A stretch of 64,000 nt of DNA from Acetobacterium bakii (GTDB lineage: Bacteria > Bacillota > Clostridia > Eubacteriales > Eubacteriaceae): contig NZ_LGYO01000027.1 in assembly GCF_001263355.1 (NCBI RefSeq), positions 1 to 64,000 on the forward strand. The letters are read 5' to 3'. Shown here piece by piece: positions 53,221 to 61,855 of this stretch. Position numbers and translations under genes: made by a program. The notes below the pieces were generated by a model. The model was not told the DNA's origin. It saw only the letters and a program-made list of their open reading frames with translations, and made no database searches. Numbering within the stretch: the first letter of the stretch is position 1; each line of letters opens with the position of its first letter.

Positions 53221-53871
53221 ATGAATGATTATTGCGATATTTGCGGATCAGAAACAAGAGAAATATTTCATAAAGATTATCAATTAAGCTTCTATTACTG
53301 TTCCTATTGCGAATTTATTTCAAAAGATAAAAATGCAATCATAACCGAGGCAGAAGAATTGAGAATTTATAATCTCCATGAAAACACCATTGAAGATCAG
53401 CGCTATGTGGACTATTTCAAACGGTTTATTCATTCGGCAATTCTGGATTATTGCAAAACTGGGGGAAACGGTCTGGATTTTGGAAGCGGCCCTTCTCCGG
53501 TGCTGGCAACACTTTTAGAACGTGACTATGACTATTCAATGGATATATACGATCGGTTTTACGCTCCGGATAAAATTTACGAAGGCCAAAAATACAATCT
53601 CATCACTGCCACCGAAGTTGTCGAGCATTTAAAAAATCCATTGGATTATTTCCATCAATTCAAAGCGCTGCTGGATGAAGACGGACTGTTATCGATAATG
53701 ACCACCTTTCATCCTCGAAATGACGCTGCTTTTATGAACTGGCATTATATGAGAGAGGCCTGTCACATCTCGTTCTACACATTAAAAACCATGACAGTGA
53801 TCAGCGAAATGGTTGGCTTAAAAATCATTTATTCGGATGGACAACGCTATACATCATTTAAACTATTATAA
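53221..53871 (+). CDS. Class I SAM-dependent methyltransferase with N-terminal zinc-binding motif
   Basis: A 216-residue protein: N-terminal CDICGS and CSYCEF cysteine pairs, then GLDFGSGPSP (SAM motif I, about 82-91) and ATEVVEHLKNP (motif II). It resembles the YrbH-like branch of methyltransferases. Target unknown. ATG 53221 follows AAAGGGA. Confidence 0.83.
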   Translation: MNDYCDICGSETREIFHKDYQLSFYYCSYCEFISKDKNAIITEAEELRIYNLHENTIEDQRYVDYFKRFIHSAILDYCKTGGNGLDFGSGPSPVLATLLERDYDYSMDIYDRFYAPDKIYEGQKYNLITATEVVEHLKNPLDYFHQFKALLDEDGLLSIMTTFHPRNDAAFMNWHYMREACHISFYTLKTMTVISEMVGLKIIYSDGQRYTSFKLL

Positions 53872-53900
53872 AAGCTCGCAACCTGGATTGATGCATAAGA

Positions 53901-53926
53901 AAACAGACCAATTAGCTGGTCTGTTT
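53901..53926. repeat. 26-bp hairpin direct repeat, left copy, flanking GTCC element copy 2
   Basis: AAACAGACCA, ATTAGC, TGGTCTGTTT is a perfect hairpin. A near copy (23 of 26 identical) lies at 54005-54030, on the other side of the element. Confidence 0.75.
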
Positions 53927-53934
53927 AAAGTGTC

Positions 53935-54003
53935 AGCAAAGCAAAAAGTAAGTCCTGGGGACAACGGTTTACCATTGTCCCCAGGGCGGTTTTAGCATCA
54001 AAC
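53935..54003. repeat. GTCC-type palindromic element, copy 2 (cap deleted)
   Basis: The outer arms GTCCTGGGGACAACGGT and ACCATTGTCCCCAGGGC (53952-53987) are kept, with only a TT between them; the inner stem and cap found in copies 1 and 3 are missing. The AAGTAAGTCC left border and the right border ending CAAAC match the other copies. Confidence 0.7.
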
Positions 54004-54004
54004 T

Positions 54005-54034
54005 CAACAGACCAATTAACGGGTCTGTTTTTTT
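54005..54034 (+). terminator. Right 26-bp hairpin copy, acting as terminator
   Basis: ACAGACC, AATTAAC, GGGTCTGT followed by seven T. It is the right-hand direct repeat around element copy 2 and is a good terminator for the methyltransferase gene. Confidence 0.7.
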
Positions 54035-54134
54035 ATGCTTATTATTCTATTTCCCTCCGTCGATCAGGCAAAAATAGCTGCTTTAAAGTTCGAATGTAAT
54101 ATTTTAATGGAATTGCATATAAATAATTTGATAA

Positions 54135-54416
54135 TTACAGCTTTCCGCCTGCGACAATGCAATAAAAACTATTTTTAAGATTGTATTCCCTAAACAACTC
54201 ACAAGTTTCACAGAGGCAGCCTTTTTCTTTTTCAATACAGCGACTTGGTTCATAGGCACAAAACATCACTTCCGCATGACCTTTAGATTCTAGATCACTA
54301 AAACTTACACTCACTTTATCCGGCACTGACTTGACCTTACAAATAAGGGTATAGCTGGGACACTTTGTACACATACACTTTCTAACATTTTCCTTGGTTT
54401 TTGGTACAACTGACAT
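54135..54416 (-). CDS. Small cysteine-rich protein (DUF2769-like)
   Basis: A 93-residue protein with ten cysteines, in CMCTKCPSY, CIEKEKGCLCETCELF and YCIVAGG. The arrangement resembles DUF2769, a family of anaerobes and methanogens with unknown role; metal or cluster binding is likely. AGGAGG lies before the ATG. It is isolated. Confidence 0.7.
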   Translation of the reverse strand: MSVVPKTKENVRKCMCTKCPSYTLICKVKSVPDKVSVSFSDLESKGHAEVMFCAYEPSRCIEKEKGCLCETCELFREYNLKNSFYCIVAGGKL

Positions 54417-54597
54417 AAGTAAACCTCCTATAATAAAATAGATACAAATTTATAAACTGTCTGTATATTTTTTTACCCGCATTTTAATTTTCCAAACAAT
54501 TGCATTTTGGTGAATATATTTAAAAATAGGATTTACACTAAAATTAAAGTGGTTTGCACCCAGCAAAAATACTGGGATCGAAAGGTGTGGCTTAGGA

Positions 54598-56007
54598 TTA
54601 TATAAGTTTGTCAATGCGCTCAATGTATTTTTTCATATCAAACTTTCGTTTAAGCCCCTGGGCATTCATATACCGCAAAGTTCCGAAAATACTTCGTTCC
54701 CGCCAGCCCCGGTCATGTATCCCAAAACACCAGGCAACTCCGGTATAACTATTGGGATCTCGGCCGTCGATAAAGTATTTATTATTTAAATAGATGGCAG
54801 TTTCATAGGCCTTTTTAAAATTCGGAGTCCACTCGATGATTTTTTTGCACCAATACATGCGCATATAATTGTGCATATAACCGGTAAGCACCATTTCTTT
54901 CATAGCGGTATTCCAGTAAGTATCATGGGTAGCAAATTTTTCCAAAACTTCCACGTCATAGAGGTAAGGGCGGACATCATCGTCATGAAGTCCCATGGTA
55001 CGATATGCCCATGGATTGGTCATGGTTTCAAAAACATCATAGCCTTCTCGATAATAAACAAAATTAAAGGCCAATTCCCGTCGTACAATAAGTTGTTCAA
55101 TAAATCCATTATAAGCTTCATTTCTGATATGCTTAACTTTTTGCAAGGTTAGGTAAATTTCAAGGGCCGAAATTTGTCCGAAATGCAGATAGGGACTGAG
55201 CCCTGATTGAACCACAAAAGCCGGCGAATTGCCTTCGTCGTAATGGGGTAATCCTTTTTCGATGAAGGCATGCAGACGCAGGAGGGCGTTTGAATAACCG
55301 CCTTTGAAATATAAACTTTTCTTAACTGAATGATCAATGGCAGCACTTTCAAGAAATTCATCGATCATTTTGGGATTTAGGTTATGAATTGCCTTTGGAT
55401 AGAGTTGATTATCCAATGCCTCAAACCACTCGCCAGACCAGGGGATTATCACTGATTTCATCCGGAAATTAAGGGCATATTGATCAAGATATCTATGAAT
55501 TTTGGGTCGAATGGTTCTGGCGGCGTACTCTTCTTTGACAGAGGTCATTCCAATGGGAACAATCAAGTCGCTTTCCAATTCATAAACGCCTAAAACCTCG
55601 GTTGTCAATGCCTTTTTAATGACCTTCTCCCGCCATTTTCGCTGGATTTTCAGATAGCCCTTATCCATAACCAGGAAGGCTGCATTCCTGATATAATCCG
55701 TAATGCCAACCTCAGGGGATGCCTTTACCAGATGAAAACCAATACCACGTTTCTGTAGTTCTTTTGAAACTTCGTTGAGACCTTCAAGCATAAAGGCATA
55801 GTGCCGCTCATTAGCTTCGGGAAAATCATCAGTGAGGCCAAAATAGACCAATAAAGGCAATTTGTATTCATTACTCAGTTCAATGGCATAGGCAAGAGCA
55901 TGGTTGTAATTGATGCGCTGGGATTGCTGCATCCAATATAGGCAAAACCCGACTGGGGAGGTGGTGATGGATTTTTCAAAATGAACGGTTAATCGATCAG
56001 TAAACAC
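54598..56007 (-). CDS. phrB: Class II CPD photolyase
   Basis: A 469-residue flavoprotein that repairs cyclobutane pyrimidine dimers using light. Class II features are CLYWMQQSQR at the N-terminus, SGLSPYLHFGQIS, RRELAFNFVYY, YMHNYMRMYWCKKI and GVAWCFGIHDRGW. The start is uncertain: I favour GTG 56007, about 10 bases after AAAGG; a GTG at 56019 is in frame. A photolyase in an anaerobe implies exposure to light in its habitat. Confidence 0.92.
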   Translation of the reverse strand: MFTDRLTVHFEKSITTSPVGFCLYWMQQSQRINYNHALAYAIELSNEYKLPLLVYFGLTDDFPEANERHYAFMLEGLNEVSKELQKRGIGFHLVKASPEVGITDYIRNAAFLVMDKGYLKIQRKWREKVIKKALTTEVLGVYELESDLIVPIGMTSVKEEYAARTIRPKIHRYLDQYALNFRMKSVIIPWSGEWFEALDNQLYPKAIHNLNPKMIDEFLESAAIDHSVKKSLYFKGGYSNALLRLHAFIEKGLPHYDEGNSPAFVVQSGLSPYLHFGQISALEIYLTLQKVKHIRNEAYNGFIEQLIVRRELAFNFVYYREGYDVFETMTNPWAYRTMGLHDDDVRPYLYDVEVLEKFATHDTYWNTAMKEMVLTGYMHNYMRMYWCKKIIEWTPNFKKAYETAIYLNNKYFIDGRDPNSYTGVAWCFGIHDRGWRERSIFGTLRYMNAQGLKRKFDMKKYIERIDKLI

Positions 56008-56120
56008 GATGAAACACACCCTTTCTTTATTGTATCAGACTAAAAAAGCCAAGTGAGATAGCTTTATTTGCAGTTGAATCTGCAGAACACCATTTTATCA
56101 TACTAATTATTAACGAATAA

Positions 56121-56156
56121 AATTTTCTGTTAAATATCAGAAAATTAGGATATACT
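56121..56156 (+). promoter_or_regulatory. Inverted repeat and -10 box before the SPFH gene
   Basis: AATTTTCTG (56121-56129) and CAGAAAATT (56138-56146) form a perfect 9-bp inverted repeat, 4 bases before TATACT (56151-56156). An operator covering the promoter is plausible. Confidence 0.4.
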
Positions 56157-56216
56157 GTTAAAAGAAGCGTGGTTGTTATTTAGAAATCAACACCAATCAT
56201 TGAAAAGGAGAAAAGA

Positions 56217-57092
56217 ATGTATTTTTTATCAGGATTATTAATCATTGTTATCATTGCCATCGTTATTTTTTTCGCCGGTATTCGTATTGTCAGACCCACA
56301 AGTCGGGGCCTCATTGAAACACTTGGGAAGTATACAAAATTTGCAGAACCGGGTTTTCACTGGGTTATGCCGCTGGTCCAGAGACTCTTTGTGGTGAATG
56401 TCACCGAGCAAATGTTTAATGCGGAACCTCAGGTTATTATTACCAATGATAATCTTAATGCAACGGTGGACGCCCAGGTTTACTTTAAGGTCAAAGCTGA
56501 CGAAGAAAGTGTTAAAAATTCGGTATACAATGTCAATAATTACAAAGTGCAGATTATCAATCTGGCCAGAACCACACTGCGTAATATCATCGGAACCCTG
56601 ACGTTGAAATCCGCCAACAGCGAAAGAAGCCGGATTAATACGGACTTACTGGTTACCTTAAAAGAAGAAACTGACAAGTGGGGAATTGATATTGTACGAA
56701 CCGAATTGAGAGAAATAGATCCGCCCCAGGATGTCCAGGAAACCATGAACAAGGTAGTTAAAGCGGAAAATGAAAAAGTCGCTGCCATAGACTTTGCCAC
56801 CGCCGCCGAAACAACTGCGGATGGAATTAAGCGGGCTGAAATAAAAAAGGCGGAAGGAATCAGACAAGGAAGAATTCTTGCGGCAGAAGGCGAGGCCCAG
56901 GCCATTAAGCTTGTCAATGAAGCCGCTGAAATGTATTTTGTGGGAAATGCTCAACTATTAAGACAATTGCAAGCAACCGAGACTGCACTGAAAAGTAATT
57001 CGAAAATCGTCGTGCCTTCCAATACCCAGTTAATCAATGTGATTGGTGAAATGGCCGGAGTGCTTCCGATTAAAGAACAAACCATGGAGTAA
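56217..57092 (+). CDS. SPFH/Band 7 membrane protein (paraslipin type)
   Basis: A 291-residue protein with one N-terminal membrane segment (1-22), then an SPFH domain (RGLIETLGKYTKFAEPGFHW, about 30-200) and a charged coiled coil (KAENEKVAAIDFATAAETTADGIKR and onward). SPFH proteins form large ring assemblies in membrane microdomains. No NfeD partner is adjacent. Confidence 0.9.
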   Translation: MYFLSGLLIIVIIAIVIFFAGIRIVRPTSRGLIETLGKYTKFAEPGFHWVMPLVQRLFVVNVTEQMFNAEPQVIITNDNLNATVDAQVYFKVKADEESVKNSVYNVNNYKVQIINLARTTLRNIIGTLTLKSANSERSRINTDLLVTLKEETDKWGIDIVRTELREIDPPQDVQETMNKVVKAENEKVAAIDFATAAETTADGIKRAEIKKAEGIRQGRILAAEGEAQAIKLVNEAAEMYFVGNAQLLRQLQATETALKSNSKIVVPSNTQLINVIGEMAGVLPIKEQTME

Positions 57093-57100
57093 ATGCATAA

Positions 57101-57130
57101 AAAAAGGCATCAATGCTGATGCCTTTTTTT
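57101..57130. terminator. Bidirectional terminator between SPFH and GGDEF genes
   Basis: AAAAGGCATCA, ATGC loop, TGATGCCTTTT with A and T runs on both sides. Confidence 0.8.
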
Positions 57131-57698
57131 ATGCTGATTTTTTCGCTTTGATTAAATTTACCTCCGCGGCCTTAATAAAATCCTCAAGACTTTCACCAGC
57201 TTTCTGCTTAATACTGCTAGTGACGGTTATACTGATATTATCTTCAAGGAAATGTTGTTGAATTGCCTGTTGAATGCGCTGAGAAATGTTCTGAGCCACA
57301 CTTTCGGAAGTGCTTGAAAATATGATCATAAATTCCTCGCCTGTGTATCGTCCAACAAGATCAGTGTCTCTGACGTTGCTTTGGATGATTTGAGCCACAT
57401 CTTTCAAAATGATATCACAATAAAGATAACCTTTGGTATCGTTGATTTTTTTAAAACCTTCGAACTCAAATAAGGCAATTGATATGGGCTTATTTAATAT
57501 CGAACTACGGTTAATTTCCATAATTAAATGTTTGAGCAAGTTTCTGATGTTTCTTAGTTTTGTTAATCTGTTAGGATCAGATAATTTTTCATTTGCAATT
57601 AAATATTGTTCATTATCAGCTAATAACTGATGATTTAATAATCGTAATTCTTCAATTGTTTCAATCAGCTGTTCCTTTGAATAACTTTCATAATTCAT
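57129..57698 (-). CDS. Degenerate GGDEF domain protein
   Basis: A 189-residue protein with an N-terminal coiled coil (LIETIEELRLLNHQLLADNEQ) and a GGDEF domain. The active-site motif reads YTGEEF in place of GGDEF, and the metal-site Asp residues appear as Glu (LFEFEGFKKINDTKG). It may be inactive or a GTP or c-di-GMP sensor. There is no other domain. Confidence 0.8.
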   Translation of the reverse strand: MNYESYSKEQLIETIEELRLLNHQLLADNEQYLIANEKLSDPNRLTKLRNIRNLLKHLIMEINRSSILNKPISIALFEFEGFKKINDTKGYLYCDIILKDVAQIIQSNVRDTDLVGRYTGEEFMIIFSSTSESVAQNISQRIQQAIQQHFLEDNISITVTSSIKQKAGESLEDFIKAAEVNLIKAKKSA

Positions 57699-57937
57699 AA
57701 CGATCCTCCATTTCTGCTTTACGCGTGATTAAAAACACAATGCATTGAAAACCATGAAGTCGTTTATATTTTTTAATAAATTCTATAATCTGATTCTATC
57801 ACTAATCTTTACATTGTCAAATAGTATAATAAAAAAAGAATTGATATGATTGTCCCTGAAATATGTTAAAATAATAGAAGAAAAAAAAGAATAAATAGTG
57901 AAATTACCTAAGGATAATAAATAAACGGAGGATTAAA

Positions 57938-58357
57938 ATGTCAGATAGCTACACCATCAGTGATGATAAAACTAAACTACAGCTTGACGAAATTAAAAAG
58001 CTTATGGAACAGACATACTGGGCAAAAAAACGAACTAAAGAAATTTGTGCAAAGGCCATCGAACATTCCACTTGTTATGGGGTTTATGATCAAAACGACT
58101 TACAGATTGGATTTGCACGGGTACTGACCGACTATACAACCACCTTTTATCTTTGCGATGTCATCATTGACAAGGAACACCGGGGAAAAGGACTTGGGAA
58201 GCGGCTTGTTAAATATATTAGCGAAGACGAGGATTTCATGGAGTTATACGGACTTTTAGTCACTTCCAACGCCCATCGATTCTATGAGCCACTGGGTTTT
58301 AAAAGAGATAGCAGAATTTTCATGCACAAGCCGGTAAGAAGAATACCAAAAATTTAA
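57938..58357 (+). CDS. GNAT family N-acetyltransferase
   Basis: A 139-residue acetyltransferase with the acetyl-CoA loop KEHRGKGLGKRLVKY (R/Q-x-x-G-x-G/A) and the C-terminal strand FYEPLGFKRDSRIFMHKP. Substrate unknown. GGAGG precedes the ATG. A second, smaller GNAT gene follows 18 bases later. Confidence 0.88.
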   Translation: MSDSYTISDDKTKLQLDEIKKLMEQTYWAKKRTKEICAKAIEHSTCYGVYDQNDLQIGFARVLTDYTTTFYLCDVIIDKEHRGKGLGKRLVKYISEDEDFMELYGLLVTSNAHRFYEPLGFKRDSRIFMHKPVRRIPKI

Positions 58358-58375
58358 ACAGGTTAGGAGAATCTA

Positions 58376-58648
58376 ATGGAAAATATAAAAAGGGGCATAA
58401 ATAAATTTTATATGGGTGACGATGAAATGGCTCCCATAGCAGAAATTAACTTTTGTCTTCACGGAGATAAAGAAATATCGATTGATTATGTATATGTTTC
58501 AAATGCTCTGAGAAAACAGGGGATCGGTAAGAAACTAGTTGACGCTGTGGTGGCATATGCCCGGGTCGAAAAAAGAAGAATCATCCCAATTTGTTCTTAT
58601 GCCGAGAAAATATTAACGGAGAGCAATGACTATGCGGATGTTTTGTAA
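58376..58648 (+). CDS. Small GNAT-fold protein (YjdJ-like)
   Basis: A 90-residue minimal acetyltransferase fold with SNALRKQGIGKKLVDAVVAYAR and IIPICSYAEKIL, as in the YjdJ-type family of short Gcn5-related proteins. Probably cotranscribed with the GNAT gene upstream. Confidence 0.85.
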   Translation: MENIKRGINKFYMGDDEMAPIAEINFCLHGDKEISIDYVYVSNALRKQGIGKKLVDAVVAYARVEKRRIIPICSYAEKILTESNDYADVL

Positions 58649-58701
58649 ATAAATGCATTTAAAAAAATGAGTGACAGCCAAGATTACTTCAAGAGGTGAA
58701 T

Positions 58702-61536
58702 ATGAAATTACGAACTAAAACAGCGCTTATTATTTTACTGGTCTTCCTGCTCTTTTCCATATTAATTTTAAGCGCTCAATCTCTGGTGGTTATTCCGAAA
58801 TTTGAAAGAGTAAACATTGAAAAGGCCTTCAATGAGAATGAGCAGGGTTTGAAAATCATTGATGATGAACTCAAAAACATGTCAATTATTGTGAATGACT
58901 ATGCAGTTTGGGATGATACTCTGGCTTACACAGAACTGGCTAATACGGAATATGTCAATAGAAATTACACAAAAGAAAGTTTGACCAATCTGGATATGTC
59001 ATTTGTTGGAATTTATGATACGGATGGCTTTCTTTTTTCTTTCAATACCTTCGCTGATCTTCAGGAGGGAGATCTATTAAAAGAAGAATTGCTTAAACTT
59101 AACGTGGCTCAAGGTGATGCAATCAATGGATTTATTACAGTCGGGGATCGCACATACATGTTTGCTTCACAGAAGATTTCATCAACTGACCGATCCGTAA
59201 GTTCTCAAGATCATTTCATTTTAATCAGAAACTATTCGGATTATCTGAAGAATCAACTTAGAGACATTTCCGGGGCAACCTTATCCATTGATGAATTTTC
59301 GGCTATGAACAGTGAAGAAAAACAAAATATTGAAAGTCTGTACACAAAACAAAGCCAGGTGGGGAAAGAGTCCGTTTTGTCAGAGAAAACAGTTTATGAA
59401 ATGCCGACAAAAGACGTTATTGTTGCCTATACTCAGTTGTATAACATCAATGGCCAGGCCTTTGGGGTATTAAAGTCAAACACTGACGGTTCAATCATCC
59501 TTGAAAGCAGGAATCTGGTTCGTCAAACGGGGATATTTCTAACAATTCTCGGGTTAACCCTGGCTTTGATTATGGCACTGTTTATTAATCATTCCATTAT
59601 TAAACCGATCAATCAATTAAAAACAGGACTGAATCTCATTTTGGCAAAAGGTAATAACTCTGAACTCATAAAGGATTCTTCCATTGCTTTGAGACACGAT
59701 GAAATCGGTGACTTAACCAGAGATTTTATTACCGTTAGTCAAGATATAAAAGACGCTCGGGAAGAAAGTGAGCACATTAATGCTCAGCTTGAAAACAGGG
59801 TTCAAAAGAGAACCCAGGAATTGGAATCAGCCAATAAGGAACTCATCCTCTATGGGGAATCCTTTGAAGAAACAAGTGAAGGCATTGTTATAACCGATTC
59901 CACCGGTACCATTATCAAGTGTAATAAATCACTTGAAAGAATATCCGGTTATACGCAAAACGAAATTATTGGCCAAAAACCGAGATTGTTCAAATCGGGA
60001 CGGCACAAACGTAATTTTTATAAAGATCTCTGGCATTCCCTAATCAATGAGGATAAGTGGGAAGGCGAATTATGGAATAAAAAAAAGGATGGCCGAATCT
60101 TTCCAATATTTTTGATGATTGACGCCATTAAGAATGATGCCGGAAAAACCACCCATTATGTTGGAATTATTTCTGATATGACAGCAAAAAAATCCATGGA
60201 GATACAGCTTGAAAAAATGGCCTATTATGATTCATTAACCGGATTGGCAAATCGCGCTTTATTTTATGAACATTTTCAGGAAACGATTTTAAGAGCAAAC
60301 CGTTATAATTACAAAGCAGCGATTCTTTATATTGATCTGGATGGATTTAAGTTAGTGAATGATACCTTTGGCCATGCTAATGGAGATTTATTGCTGGTGG
60401 AAATCGGAAATCGCATTAAGCATCGTATTCGAAAATCAGATCTGGTTTCCAGACTGGGTTCTGATGAATATATGGTAGTGCTGGAGCGGATTAAAGACAA
60501 AAAAAGCGTTCTTAAAATAGCGAATGATTTATTGCTGGAAATAGCCAAAGATTTTATTATATCCGGAGAAACAATCAGTGTAAGTGGGAGTATCGGCATT
60601 GCTATATTTCCAGATGATGGGGATACTCTTGAAAAAATCTTGATAAAAGCGGATTCAGCCATGTACGCATCAAAATCAAATGGAAAAAACGCCTATGCCT
60701 TTGCAAAAGAAGATGAAGAACAATTCATAGTTCCAAAAATCATCATGATTAATCGCTTGAAAAAAGCAAGTGAAAACTCAGAATTTCATTTAGTCTATCA
60801 GCCACAGATTAAAATCGATTCCTATGGAACACGTATTTTCGGAGCGGAAGCTTTGATTCGATGGACTGACGAAAATGGACAGATATTGATGCCCGATGAT
60901 TTTATTCAGATTGCAGAAGAAACCGGACTGATTATCCCCATTGGCCAATGGGTGATTGAGGAAGCCTGCAAAACCATTGCCGAACTTAATAAATTGAATA
61001 AAAAGATCCATATCAGTGTGAACGTGTCGATTATCCAGTTTAAATCAAAAAACCTCATAGCAGTTATAAAATCAGCCATTGAGGAAAATCAAATTGATCC
61101 TCAATATTTATTTATTGAAATTACCGAAAGTATTTTTGCAAAAGATGAGTCTGCAGTGATATCAATAATTAAAGAATTGAAGTCTCTTGGTGTTAAAATT
61201 GTGCTGGATGATTTTGGAACCGGTTATTCGTCGCTTAGTATTGTCAGTAAATTACCCTTTGATATTTTAAAAGTCGATAAGGCCTTTGCCCAGAATTCCG
61301 GACTGCAAGAGGAAAAAAGTTTAGCCAGCATCATCATTTCTATGGCAGAAGCAATGAACATGGAATCCATTATTGAAGGGGTTGAAACCCGAGAACAGGT
61401 TGACTATTTTTTAAAAAAGGGACGGGCTATTTTTCAAGGCTTTTATTTTAGTAAACCCCTTGGAAAAGAGAGCTTTATGAATTTTTTAAATGATGAAACA
61501 GCATACCTGGAAATGCATCGAAAACCCAGTATATAA
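58702..61536 (+). CDS. CHASE4-HAMP-PAS-GGDEF-EAL membrane protein
   Basis: A 944-residue c-di-GMP signalling protein. Two transmembrane segments (about 6-25 and 275-297) flank an extracytoplasmic CHASE4 domain (DYAVWDDTLAY). HAMP (about 298-350), PAS (380-490, NKSLERISGYTQNEIIGQ), GGDEF (505-665) and EAL (690-935) follow. The GGDEF motif is GSDEY, probably non-catalytic. The EAL side keeps EALIRW, DDFGTGYSSL and EGVET, so phosphodiesterase activity is likely. ATG 58702 follows AAGAGGTG; an in-frame GTG lies two codons earlier. Confidence 0.92.
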   Translation: MKLRTKTALIILLVFLLFSILILSAQSLVVIPKFERVNIEKAFNENEQGLKIIDDELKNMSIIVNDYAVWDDTLAYTELANTEYVNRNYTKESLTNLDMSFVGIYDTDGFLFSFNTFADLQEGDLLKEELLKLNVAQGDAINGFITVGDRTYMFASQKISSTDRSVSSQDHFILIRNYSDYLKNQLRDISGATLSIDEFSAMNSEEKQNIESLYTKQSQVGKESVLSEKTVYEMPTKDVIVAYTQLYNINGQAFGVLKSNTDGSIILESRNLVRQTGIFLTILGLTLALIMALFINHSIIKPINQLKTGLNLILAKGNNSELIKDSSIALRHDEIGDLTRDFITVSQDIKDAREESEHINAQLENRVQKRTQELESANKELILYGESFEETSEGIVITDSTGTIIKCNKSLERISGYTQNEIIGQKPRLFKSGRHKRNFYKDLWHSLINEDKWEGELWNKKKDGRIFPIFLMIDAIKNDAGKTTHYVGIISDMTAKKSMEIQLEKMAYYDSLTGLANRALFYEHFQETILRANRYNYKAAILYIDLDGFKLVNDTFGHANGDLLLVEIGNRIKHRIRKSDLVSRLGSDEYMVVLERIKDKKSVLKIANDLLLEIAKDFIISGETISVSGSIGIAIFPDDGDTLEKILIKADSAMYASKSNGKNAYAFAKEDEEQFIVPKIIMINRLKKASENSEFHLVYQPQIKIDSYGTRIFGAEALIRWTDENGQILMPDDFIQIAEETGLIIPIGQWVIEEACKTIAELNKLNKKIHISVNVSIIQFKSKNLIAVIKSAIEENQIDPQYLFIEITESIFAKDESAVISIIKELKSLGVKIVLDDFGTGYSSLSIVSKLPFDILKVDKAFAQNSGLQEEKSLASIIISMAEAMNMESIIEGVETREQVDYFLKKGRAIFQGFYFSKPLGKESFMNFLNDETAYLEMHRKPSI

Positions 61537-61855
61537 TTTTATACTCATCACAAACTGGGGGTTTCGAAATAGCATAGGATTTCTCTGATATTCTGGGAGA
61601 TATCCTGTAACAATACCTGCTCATTGATTGGAATAACATCCATCATTAACGATACCGATTTTTCATTCAGATTATATTATTTATACTTCCAATGATTAAG
61701 TTTATTTTGCAATAAAATGGGAATAAAACAATTATTGAAACTAAAAATCCGATAAAGAAGGTGACAAGCCACTATAAGGAAAAATACTATTGACTAAAAG
61801 AAAATTTGGCTAAGTGGATCAGAGGTCCGATGCAATGAAAGACAGGAGATAATTA
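61537..61855. other. Intergenic region with two hairpins
   Basis: ACCCAGT/ACTGGG pairing across the upstream stop codon (61525-61559) may terminate transcription. AGGAT-T-TCTC / GAGA-T-ATCCT (61576-61606) is a second hairpin. The rest is AT-rich with no gene seen. Confidence 0.4.

Noticed and set aside
54555-54595. Riboswitch-like hairpin (CCCAG...CTGGG with flanking GCACC/GGTGT)
   Set aside because: It lies just downstream of the photolyase stop, is short, and is better read as a weak terminator-like hairpin.
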